From contig CAZRYM010000122.1 of NCBI GenBank assembly GCA_964604305.1, positions 1-6,472 on the forward strand: a stretch of 6,472 bases of DNA, read 5' to 3'. The position numbers and the translations under genes are program-made. The notes below the pieces were generated by a model. It was given only the letters and a program-made list of their open reading frames with translations, was not told where the DNA came from and ran no database searches. Source of the stretch: JASUTC01 sp964604305. GTDB taxonomy: Bacteria; Thermotogota; Thermotogae; MWEM01. Shown here piece by piece: positions 1 to 6,402 of the stretch (positions are counted from its first letter, which is position 1; every line of letters starts with the position of its first letter).

Positions 1-875
1 ATAACGCCTTCTCGCCTGTCCGAATATAACTTATACCAATAATAACTGCTGGTTGACCCCTCACCAAAAACTTTGTCTCCCTGTTCATGAAAATCAGCGG
101 GAATCGTTTCAAACAAAAGCTGGTACACTTCCTCATCGTTGAAAAAAAGCTGAACCCGGTGCACACCGTATCGGCTGCGACGATTGTTATCCTCCAGCCT
201 GGCGTTTATCTCAATCTGAGGAATGGTATTCGTATAATAATAAGAACCCCCGTTGCTGATATTCTGTTCCTTTCCGTCAACCCGGACCTTCACAAAATCA
301 AGATAGGCATCGGGGCGGTTCAACTGTTCTTTCAGATAAACAAGGGGATCGATGTAAATATTCTGGGCAACATCCAAAAACTCCACATGACAATAAGGCG
401 CTATGGCGGAACCGGTTTGTCCGGAATAACCAATCACATCACCTTTACGCACGGTGTATTCATTTGAATTGAATTCAATGACCGTATTACTCTCTTCACC
501 AAATTCCACCATTACCGACTGCAAAATCGAATCGTATTCAGGTGAAAAACGGTTTAAATGACCGTACATGGTTGCCAACCCATCCGGATGCTTGACGTAA
601 ATGATGTTCCCGTAAATGGGGTCGTTGATAACCAGTTTCCAGATGATACCGTCATTCATGGCGTAAATTTTGGTATTTTCGATACTATTTGTGGAAAGCG
701 CAAGCCCGATATTAAATCGCTTTACATACGTTTGAGCGTTAATCCTGCACTCACCAAAGGTCCCGGTAATACGTTTGGTAGTATAGGTGGGCAATCCGTA
801 ATTATTCGCCCATAAAAAAGTGGAAAGTAAAACACTTATAATAACAATCACTACTGATTTTCTCTTTTTAAACAT
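1..875 (-). CDS. Exported M23/LytM-fold protein, degenerate active site, 3'-truncated by window edge
   Basis: The start is ATG at 875-873 and at least 291 codons are present; the C-terminus lies beyond position 1. Residues 1-23 form a signal peptide: a basic KKRK start, a hydrophobic core and a likely cut after Ala23. Residues 36-180 match the M23 peptidase fold in order: an FGECR strand (40-44), a glycine-centred turn NIGLA (55-59), YAMNDG (71-76), YGHL (104-107), RKGDVIGYSGQTG (143-155), PYCHVEF (160-166) and IDPLVYL (175-181). A roughly 30-residue insert separates YGHL from RKGD. Active members carry HxGxD and HxH. Here the first His is Asn55, the Asp is Ala59 and the first His of HxH is Tyr161; only His106 and His163 remain. 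Hydrolysis is therefore unlikely, and a regulatory or peptidoglycan-binding role, as in EnvC-like degenerate LytM proteins, is inferred. Residues from about 190 on look like a beta-rich accessory domain. A weak GGTGA site precedes the start. It is divergent from the ABC operon and has no evident functional link to it. Confidence 0.85.
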   Translation of the reverse strand, partial: MFKKRKSVVIVIISVLLSTFLWANNYGLPTYTTKRITGTFGECRINAQTYVKRFNIGLALSTNSIENTKIYAMNDGIIWKLVINDPIYGNIIYVKHPDGLATMYGHLNRFSPEYDSILQSVMVEFGEESNTVIEFNSNEYTVRKGDVIGYSGQTGSAIAPYCHVEFLDVAQNIYIDPLVYLKEQLNRPDAYLDFVKVRVDGKEQNISNGGSYYYTNTIPQIEINARLEDNNRRSRYGVHRVQLFFNDEEVYQLLFETIPADFHEQGDKVFGEGSTSSYYWYKLYSDRREGV

Positions 876-907
876 TCAATCACCGTCCCGTTTTTGCCTT
901 CGCTACT

Positions 908-934
908 ATTTTAACATATGTTATAGTCGTTCAA
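908..934 (-). promoter_or_regulatory. Possible weak promoter for the divergent M23-like gene
   Basis: Read on the - strand, TTGAAC (934-929) could serve as -35 and TAAAAT (913-908) as -10. The -10 fits the sigma70 consensus well, but the spacer is only 15 bases, shorter than the usual 16-18. The position, about 35 bases upstream of the start at 875, is plausible. A 12-bp palindrome (912-923) abuts the -10. This is a tentative call. Confidence 0.3.
912..923. promoter_or_regulatory. Perfect 12-bp palindrome TAACATATGTTA
   Basis: TAACAT/ATGTTA is a perfect inverted repeat in the divergent intergenic region. ACTA (905-908) and TAGT (924-927) extend the symmetry imperfectly, with three extra T residues on the left. 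A perfect 12-mer in AT-rich DNA can arise by chance. Its location beside the possible -10 of the M23-like gene makes a dimeric repressor site conceivable, but no regulator gene is in the window. Confidence 0.35.
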
Positions 935-964
935 ATGACCCTTAAAAATCCAAAATGATAATTC

Positions 965-993
965 TTGAATTAGAATATTAACACGGATATGAT
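965..993 (+). promoter_or_regulatory. Sigma70-type promoter of the ABC importer operon
   Basis: TTGAAT (965-970) and TATGAT (988-993) are separated by exactly 17 bases, close to the TTGACA/TATAAT consensus with optimal spacing. Transcription would start near position 1000. That leaves a leader of about 34 bases, too short for a riboswitch, before the binding-protein gene at 1034. No equally good promoter is seen farther down the operon, so all five genes probably depend on this one. Confidence 0.7.
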
Positions 994-1008
994 AAAATAG
1001 ATATCATA
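988..1008. promoter_or_regulatory. Palindromic candidate operator over the -10 region
   Basis: TATGATA (988-994) and TATCATA (1002-1008) are perfect 7-base inverted repeats around a 7-base spacer. The left arm contains the whole -10 hexamer and the right arm covers roughly +2 to +8. A protein bound here would block polymerase, so a repressor site is the natural reading. The site also contains a near direct repeat, GATATGAT (986-993) and GATATCAT (1000-1007), spaced 14 bases apart. The regulator is not encoded in the window and I cannot assign a family. Confidence 0.45.
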
Positions 1009-1033
1009 CCCCATTTTAAAAAGGAGGAATATT

Positions 1034-2542
1034 ATGAAAAAAGCACTTTTGGTTCTTTTTACGCTGGTGTTTGTTGTTGCAATGACTTTTTCCGCAGGTG
1101 ATGTTGTCGTTGCCATGAATGGAGATGCAGCAACCCTTTATCCGGCGGACATGACGGATAATTATTCTGAAGAAATTTGTAGGCACATTTATGAAGGTTT
1201 GGTGGAATTCGATCAAGATATGAACGTTGTTCCTGCACTGGCAAAAGACTGGGACATCTCACCCGACGGTATGAAATACTTCTTCTATTTGGAAGAAGGG
1301 GTGACATTCCACGATGGTACACCATTTACAGCTGAAGCTGTAAAACTCCATTTTGACAGACTGTTAGCCGGTGGACTAAGACGTTCTTCACTTTACGTTC
1401 CATTTATCGACAGTGTTCAAATCATCGATGAATACACCGTAATGTTTAGAATGAAAAACCCATTTGGACCATTGCTTAATCATTTGGCACATGGTGCAGG
1501 TCTCATCGTATCTCCCGAAGTTTTGAAGAACTACGACAAAGCTGAGATCTCCAATCATCCTATGGGTACAGGCCCATATGTCTTCGTTGAATGGGCGAAG
1601 GGCGACCATGTAAAAGTTGTGGCTAACAAAGACTACAGAAAGGGAACACCCGGATTGGACAGTATCAACTTTAAGATCGTACCCGAGGCAAACACACGTG
1701 TCCTAATGCTTGAATCCGGTGATTCTCAGGTTTCAAACATGATCGAACCCATCGACGTATCCAGACTTCAGGCCGATCCAAAGGTTGATGTCGTAATCGT
1801 TCCCAGTTTGACCGTTCGCTACGTTGGATTCAATATGACCAAACCACCATTTGACAACAAATTGGTCAGACAGGCTGCCAATTATGCCATTGACAAAAAG
1901 GCAATTGCACAGGCTCTCTTCAGAGGCTATGCACAGCCTGCCAAATCGGTTATTGCTCCTAATGTAAACGGTTACTTTGAAACGGAGGGGTATCCTTATA
2001 ACCCGACAAAAGCAAAGGAACTCCTGAAAGAAGCCGGTTATCCAAACGGAGTCGATACCATTCTCTTTGCCGCACCACATTATCAGCAAATAGCCGTTAT
2101 TGTACAAAGTCAGCTTAAGGCAATCGGCATTAATGCCGAAATACAGGTTTACGAATGGGCCTCTTACATGGACCTGCTCTATTCCAAACCGCCAAGCGAA
2201 TCCGAACATACCATGTATGTCATCGGTTGGAGTCCATCCACAGGTGATGCCGATTGGGTCGTGAGACCGTTATTCGATTCGGCAAATTGGCCTCCTGACG
2301 GTGACAACCATGTGGGAATGGACAATGCGGAAGTTGACAGACTGCTGGAACTTGAAATGACCACTTTTGATGCCGAAAAGAGACAGGAATACCTGACACA
2401 GCTTCAAAAGTTACTCGTTGAAGAGGCCCCTTGGATATTCCTTTACGTACAGGATCAAATGGTGGGCGTTTCCAATCAGTTGAAAGATGTTATGGTCCTT
2501 CCTCTTGGTGTAACCGTACTCAAATACGCCTACATGGAATAG
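1034..2542 (+). CDS. gsiB: GsiB-like peptide/glutathione ABC transporter substrate-binding protein
   Basis: This is a family 5 extracellular solute-binding protein (502 aa, usual length for the family) that captures a small peptide in the periplasm and delivers it to the permeases encoded next. The ATG at 1034 follows a strong AGGAGG (1022-1027). Residues 1-21 are a signal peptide with no lipobox Cys, so the mature protein should be free in the periplasm rather than lipid-anchored. Family landmarks are the LYP/YEGL start (35-55), GVTFHDGTPFTAEAV (89-103), MGTGPY (177-182), FDNKLVRQAANYAID (273-287) and KAKELLKEAGYPNG (326-339). The stretch WSPSTGDADW (399-408) followed by LFDSANWPP (413-421) closely resembles my recollection of E. 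coli GsiB, more than DppA or OppA, and GsiC/GsiD-like permeases follow. Glutathione is thus the best guess for the ligand, but binding specificity in this family is poorly predicted from sequence and other short peptides remain possible. The family call is secure; the substrate is inferred. Confidence 0.9.
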   Translation: MKKALLVLFTLVFVVAMTFSAGDVVVAMNGDAATLYPADMTDNYSEEICRHIYEGLVEFDQDMNVVPALAKDWDISPDGMKYFFYLEEGVTFHDGTPFTAEAVKLHFDRLLAGGLRRSSLYVPFIDSVQIIDEYTVMFRMKNPFGPLLNHLAHGAGLIVSPEVLKNYDKAEISNHPMGTGPYVFVEWAKGDHVKVVANKDYRKGTPGLDSINFKIVPEANTRVLMLESGDSQVSNMIEPIDVSRLQADPKVDVVIVPSLTVRYVGFNMTKPPFDNKLVRQAANYAIDKKAIAQALFRGYAQPAKSVIAPNVNGYFETEGYPYNPTKAKELLKEAGYPNGVDTILFAAPHYQQIAVIVQSQLKAIGINAEIQVYEWASYMDLLYSKPPSESEHTMYVIGWSPSTGDADWVVRPLFDSANWPPDGDNHVGMDNAEVDRLLELEMTTFDAEKRQEYLTQLQKLLVEEAPWIFLYVQDQMVGVSNQLKDVMVLPLGVTVLKYAYME

Positions 2543-2565
2543 CATTGACCTAATAAGTAAAACAC

Positions 2566-2595
2566 AAAGAGAGGGGGAACAACCCCTCTCTTTTT
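2566..2595 (+). terminator. Intrinsic terminator/attenuator between binding-protein and permease genes
   Basis: An 11-bp perfect stem, AAAGAGAGGGG (2566-2576) with CCCCTCTCTTT (2583-2593), encloses a 6-base loop and ends in TTTTT (2591-2595). It lies 23 bases after the binding-protein stop and ends 22 bases before the permease start. Since no new promoter follows, partial read-through is expected. The hairpin would both terminate most transcripts and protect the 3' end of the binding-protein mRNA, a common way of making more binding protein than membrane components. Confidence 0.85.
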
Positions 2596-2617
2596 CGTAA
2601 GAAACGAGGTGAAAGTG

Positions 2618-3538
2618 ATGAACAATTACTTTATCAAACGACTGATTTTAATCATACCCATTCTGCTTGGCGTATCTTTGCTTAGCTTCTTTATCATCCA
2701 TTTGATACCCGGTGATCCCGCAAGAATCATTGCCGGACAGGGTGCCACATCAGATGATATCGCATTGATCAGGGAAGAATTCGGATTGGATAAACCTTTG
2801 GCAGAGCAGTATTTTGTCTTTATCGTGGGGATATTTTCGGGAAAACTGAAATCCATCAGTTCACAACAATCTGTCATTAGTGAAATCACCCCGAGATTTT
2901 GGAATACCATACAACTTGCAACCTTTAGTATCATCATCGCATCCATATTTGGGATCCTGTTGGGGGTGGTTGCCGCAACCCATAAAAACACCATCATCGA
3001 CAACCTGTCCATGGGATTCTCTCTGATTGGTGTTTCCATGCCCATCTTCTGGTTGGGACTGTTGTTGATCATGTTCTTCTCCGTAACCTTAAATTGGCTA
3101 CCTGCGGGCGGAAAGGATTCTTTCATCAGTTTCATCCTACCCGGAATTACGTTAAGTCTTCCCACGGCAGCAATTATTGCCAGAATGACACGGGCAAGCA
3201 TGTTGGAAATCGTCAATCAGGATTTTATCCGAACGGCAATTTCAAACGGGATACCAAGAAAAACGGTTATTTATAAATACGCATTAAAAAACGCCTTGAT
3301 CCCTGTCGTAACGGTGGTGGGACTTCAATTTGGATACATGCTGGGTGGAGCTGTACTGACTGAAAGCGTTTTTGGCTGGCCCGGATTAGGCCGTCTCGTT
3401 GTCCAATCTATTTTTACCCGAGATTACCCCCTTGTTCAGTCCGGTATTTTGCTAATTGCCATAACTTTTGTCTTTGTCAACCTGGCGGTTGATCTGTTAT
3501 ATGCGGCAATCGATCCACGACTCCGCAGGAAAAAGTAG
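2618..3538 (+). CDS. gsiC: GsiC/DppB-like ABC transporter permease
   Basis: This is an inner-membrane subunit that forms half of the peptide channel with the next gene product. The start chosen is ATG 2618 (306 aa), giving the MNNYFIKRL beginning typical of GsiC/DppB. An in-frame GTG at 2609 lies inside the Shine-Dalgarno GAGGTGA (2606-2612) and is rejected. Landmarks are a first membrane helix (9-29), the periplasmic signature HLIPGDPARIIAG (28-40), IREEFGLDKPLAEQY (51-65) and helices at about 98-120, 133-155, 172-190, 228-250 and 277-297. The cytoplasmic EAA loop (about 203-229, RTAISNGIPRK within it) docks onto an ATPase. FGWPGLGRL (252-260) and a DYP motif (269-271) are also present. GKLKSISS (75-82) lacks one residue against the usual G-x-L-G-x-S pattern, a minor oddity. 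GsiC resemblance is strong by recollection, but DppB and OppB are close relatives. Confidence 0.92.
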   Translation: MNNYFIKRLILIIPILLGVSLLSFFIIHLIPGDPARIIAGQGATSDDIALIREEFGLDKPLAEQYFVFIVGIFSGKLKSISSQQSVISEITPRFWNTIQLATFSIIIASIFGILLGVVAATHKNTIIDNLSMGFSLIGVSMPIFWLGLLLIMFFSVTLNWLPAGGKDSFISFILPGITLSLPTAAIIARMTRASMLEIVNQDFIRTAISNGIPRKTVIYKYALKNALIPVVTVVGLQFGYMLGGAVLTESVFGWPGLGRLVVQSIFTRDYPLVQSGILLIAITFVFVNLAVDLLYAAIDPRLRRKK

Positions 3539-3553
3539 GGGAAGGTGAAGACT

Positions 3554-4405
3554 GTGAAATATAACAACTCAATGGCAATATACTGGAAAAGAATATCGAA
3601 AAACAAAATGGCGGCTATCGGTGCCTTTATCGTTTTATTCATCGTTGGAATCGCCATATTGGCACCTGTTATTTCCCCTTATGAACCGGATGCACAAGAC
3701 CTGTATGCCAGCTTGACGGGCCCCAGCAAAGAACATTGGTTTGGAACAGACATCTACGGCCGGGACATCCTGAGCAGAGTCATTTGGGGGGCAAGAGTTT
3801 CCCTCAGTATCTCTTCTTTGGCCGTATTCCTTTCGATTATTTTAGGTGTTTTTCTGGGAGCCATAGCAGCCTATTTTGGCGGGTTCCTGGACGAGATCAT
3901 CATGCGATTCTTCGATATACTGCTCTCATTTCCGGACATTCTCCTGGCCATAGCCATCATGGCTATTTTGGGACCCGGCAGAAGCAACCTCATTACCGCC
4001 ATCACCATCTATTCCATCCCACAATTTGCAAGAATCGCAAGGAGCACTGTCGTCAGTGAAAAAAGTAAAGAATATGTAGATGCTGCCAGATTGTCGGGAG
4101 AAAGCGAGATGAACATCCTGTTCAGATACGTTCTTCCAAACAGCCTTTCACCCATCATTGTCCAGGGAACTTTAAGGATTGCTTACGCCATATTGATCAT
4201 TTCCGGGCTGGGTTTTTTAGGCTTGGGAATACAACCCCCGACACCCGAATGGGGAACCGACTTGAGTATCGCAAGAACCTACCTGAGAGCGGCACCACAT
4301 ACCGGTATTTTCCCCGGAATAGCCATTTTCATTACCGTCATGGGTTTCAACTTCTTTGGTGACGGACTTAATGAAATTCTCAATCCCAGAATGAAGGACA
4401 GGTGA
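3554..4405 (+). CDS. gsiD: GsiD/DppC-like ABC transporter permease
   Basis: This is the second channel subunit, pairing with the preceding permease. I prefer the GTG start at 3554 (283 aa), which has AGGTGA (3543-3548) five bases upstream. A GTG at 3545 lies within that site, and ATG 3572 is a less likely alternative. An N-terminal OppC-type segment (WKRISKNKMAAIGAF, 11-25) leads into a first helix (about 20-40) and the APVISPYEPD stretch (37-46). HWFGTDIYGRDILSR (61-75) is the hallmark of DppC/GsiD/OppC. Further helices lie at about 84-108, 124-140, 146-161, 205-225 and 250-270. The EAA loop is at about 173-199 (YVDAARLSG, then RYVLPNSLSP). QPPTPEWG (227-234) and GDGLNEILNPRMK (269-281) form the conserved end. 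The gene follows the previous stop by 15 bases and precedes the next start by 4 bases, so they are surely co-transcribed. Confidence 0.92.
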   Translation: MKYNNSMAIYWKRISKNKMAAIGAFIVLFIVGIAILAPVISPYEPDAQDLYASLTGPSKEHWFGTDIYGRDILSRVIWGARVSLSISSLAVFLSIILGVFLGAIAAYFGGFLDEIIMRFFDILLSFPDILLAIAIMAILGPGRSNLITAITIYSIPQFARIARSTVVSEKSKEYVDAARLSGESEMNILFRYVLPNSLSPIIVQGTLRIAYAILIISGLGFLGLGIQPPTPEWGTDLSIARTYLRAAPHTGIFPGIAIFITVMGFNFFGDGLNEILNPRMKDR

Positions 4406-4409
4406 TTTT

Positions 4410-5390
4410 ATGGAACGACTACTGGAAGTAAAAGACCTCAAAATTCAGTTTGACACCGAGGAAGGAACGGTATACGCCCTGGAAAACGTCTCGTTTCATT
4501 TAGACAAAGGGGAAATTCTTGGGATTATCGGAGAAACCGGTTCGGGAAAATCCGTTACTGCCTCTGCCATTAACAGAATCCTGCCTGTTCCACCTGCAAG
4601 AATAGTCAACGGTGAAATCATCTTTCAGGGAAAAGATGTCCTTAAGTATAAACGGGAGGAAATGAATAAAATCAGAGGCAAAAAGATCTCCATGATCTTC
4701 CAGGAACCCATGACAGCCTTGAATCCGGTGTTTAAAATAAAAGAACAAATGAGCGATGTGATCATGTTTCATAAAAAAGTTAACCGAAAAAAAGCAGTTC
4801 AACAAGCGATTCAAATGCTTGACCAGGTCCGAATTCCGGATCCGGAAATGGTACTGGACAAATTCCCCCATGAACTATCCGGAGGAATGCGCCAACGCGT
4901 TATGATTGCAACAGCCCTTTCCTGTGAGGCTGATTTACTCATAGCGGATGAACCCACTACCGCATTGGATGTGACCACACAGGATCAGATCCTGGCACTC
5001 ATACAAGAGATGCGAAAGAACATTGGCATCAGTGTCATTCTCATCACCCACGATTTTGGTGTCGTTGCGGAAATTTGTGACAAAGTCGCCGTCATGTACG
5101 GGGGAACCGTTGTGGAATTCACGGATATCTATACACTCACCGAAAAACCTTACCATCCCTACTCAAACGGCCTGTTAAAAGCCATTCCACCTGTTGATAA
5201 GTCCATTGAAAAACTCAACACCATTCCCGGCAGTGTGCCAAATTTGCTGAAACCACCACCGGGATGCAGATTTCATCCCAGATGTGAAAATATGATTGAT
5301 AAATGCAAAATCGATCCGCCTCCACTGGAAGAAATCGAAGAAGGACATTTCATATCCTGTTATAACCCCAAAAAAGGTGGTGAAAGATGA
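4410..5390 (+). CDS. dppD: DppD/OppD-type ABC transporter ATP-binding protein
   Basis: This cytoplasmic ATPase forms half of the heterodimer that powers the importer. The ATG at 4410 is preceded by AGGTGA (4400-4405), which overlaps the upstream stop codon. All nucleotide-binding elements are intact: Walker A GETGSGKS (41-48), Q-loop Gln98 in MIFQEPMTALNP, signature LSGGM (156-160), Walker B LLIADE (176-181) with catalytic Glu181, and H-loop His214. The C-terminal oligopeptide-transporter domain (about 235-326) contains YHPYSNGLL (248-256), PGSVPNLLKPPPGC (273-286) and Cys286, Cys292, Cys299 and Cys317. In structurally studied DppD-type proteins this cysteine set holds a [4Fe-4S] cluster, so one is expected here. 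Length (326 aa) is normal. It corresponds to the first half of the fused E. coli GsiA. Dpp and Opp naming cannot be separated by sequence alone. Confidence 0.93.
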   Translation: MERLLEVKDLKIQFDTEEGTVYALENVSFHLDKGEILGIIGETGSGKSVTASAINRILPVPPARIVNGEIIFQGKDVLKYKREEMNKIRGKKISMIFQEPMTALNPVFKIKEQMSDVIMFHKKVNRKKAVQQAIQMLDQVRIPDPEMVLDKFPHELSGGMRQRVMIATALSCEADLLIADEPTTALDVTTQDQILALIQEMRKNIGISVILITHDFGVVAEICDKVAVMYGGTVVEFTDIYTLTEKPYHPYSNGLLKAIPPVDKSIEKLNTIPGSVPNLLKPPPGCRFHPRCENMIDKCKIDPPPLEEIEEGHFISCYNPKKGGER

Positions 5391-6382
5391 TGAGAGACAC
5401 TATCTTGAAAATCAACAATTTGAAAAAGGAATTCCAAGTGAGGGTTGGATTTTTACAAAAAGAAAGAAAAATAACCGCGGTAGACGATGTAAACCTGGAT
5501 ATTCTTGAAAGCGAAACAATCGGGCTCGTGGGGGAATCCGGGTGTGGAAAAACAACGCTGGGAAGAATTCTCGCCGGCCTGCTTCCGGCTACTTCCGGTA
5601 AATTCTACTACAAAGGAAAAGAGATCACCGAAATCAAAAAGAAAAAAAACAAACAAATCAGAAAAGAAATTCAAATGGTCTTTCAGGATCCCTTCTCCTC
5701 CCTGAACCCGAGAATGACCGTGAGTGACATCCTTTCCAGACCCCTGAAAGTATTCAAAATCGGAAGAAACGCCAAAGAAAGGAATCAAATCGTCTTAGAC
5801 ACCCTCGAATCAGTGGGAATGAAAACCGAACACATGTCCCGATACCCCCACGAATTCTCAGGGGGTCAAAGACAGCGAATCGCAGTGGCCAGATCCCTCA
5901 TCGTCAACCCCTCATTCATCATACTGGATGAACCCACATCAGCTCTGGATGTCTCAGTGCAATCACAAATCCTCAACCTGCTTGTGGATATCAAAACCAA
6001 TTTCAAACTCACCATGCTCCTGATCACACACGACCTGAGCGTGGCCAGATTCCAATGTGATCGCATCGCCGTCATGTACATGGGAAGAATAGTAGAAATT
6101 TCAGAAAAAGAAGCCCTCTACAACTCCCCGGCACATCCATACACCAGGATACTACTCAAATCCATACCCAGAACAGATCCCAAACAAAGAAGAGAAAAAG
6201 CCGTATCAACCGGCGAAGTCCCCAGCCTCTTGAATCCACCACCGGGCTGCTATTTCGCACCCAGATGCCCATTAAAAATGGACATCTGCGAACAAAAAGC
6301 CCCAGAACTAAAAAGAATCAACGAACACCAAACCTGCGCCTGTTTTGCTGTAGAAAAAGATATAACACTTCATACACGGTAA
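5387..6382 (+). CDS. dppF: DppF/OppF-type ABC transporter ATP-binding protein
   Basis: This is the partner ATPase of the preceding gene. Two adjacent ATG codons occur. The one at 5387 overlaps the previous stop by four bases, while the one at 5390 has a better 6-base gap from GGTGGTGA (5376-5383), so the true protein may be 330 rather than 331 aa. The motifs are complete: Walker A GESGCGKT (49-56), Q-loop Gln100 in MVFQDPFSSLNPR (97-109, typical of DppF/OppF), signature FSGGQ (157-161), Walker B FIILDE (177-182) and H-loop His215. The C-terminal domain carries HPYTRILL (250-257), VPSLLNPPPGC (278-288) and Cys288, Cys294, Cys301 and Cys319. These have the same spacing as in the partner (C-X5-C-X6-C-X17-C), suggesting a [4Fe-4S] cluster here too. 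It is the last gene of the operon within view and matches the second half of fused GsiA. Confidence 0.93.
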   Translation: MMRDTILKINNLKKEFQVRVGFLQKERKITAVDDVNLDILESETIGLVGESGCGKTTLGRILAGLLPATSGKFYYKGKEITEIKKKKNKQIRKEIQMVFQDPFSSLNPRMTVSDILSRPLKVFKIGRNAKERNQIVLDTLESVGMKTEHMSRYPHEFSGGQRQRIAVARSLIVNPSFIILDEPTSALDVSVQSQILNLLVDIKTNFKLTMLLITHDLSVARFQCDRIAVMYMGRIVEISEKEALYNSPAHPYTRILLKSIPRTDPKQRREKAVSTGEVPSLLNPPPGCYFAPRCPLKMDICEQKAPELKRINEHQTCACFAVEKDITLHTR

Positions 6383-6402
6383 AAACAGTCATTACCAAGT
6401 AG

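Noticed and set aside
87..815. Two + strand reading frames (87-467 and 558-815)
   Set aside because: They lie antisense to the M23-like gene, lack Shine-Dalgarno sites and show no recognisable domains, whereas the - strand frame is continuous from 875 to the edge with a signal peptide and M23 landmarks.
1733..2209. 158-codon - strand frame inside the binding-protein gene
   Set aside because: It is a shadow of the well-supported + strand gene, with no ribosome-binding site and no family resemblance.
2626..3216. 196-codon - strand frame inside the first permease gene
   Set aside because: It is the complement of a hydrophobic permease. Codon bias on the coding strand explains the missing stops, and nothing recognisable is encoded.
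5296..5508. 70-codon + strand frame across the ATPase gene junction
   Set aside because: It is out of frame with both ATPases, whose motifs are complete and whose 4-base overlap is typical; it is a chance frame.
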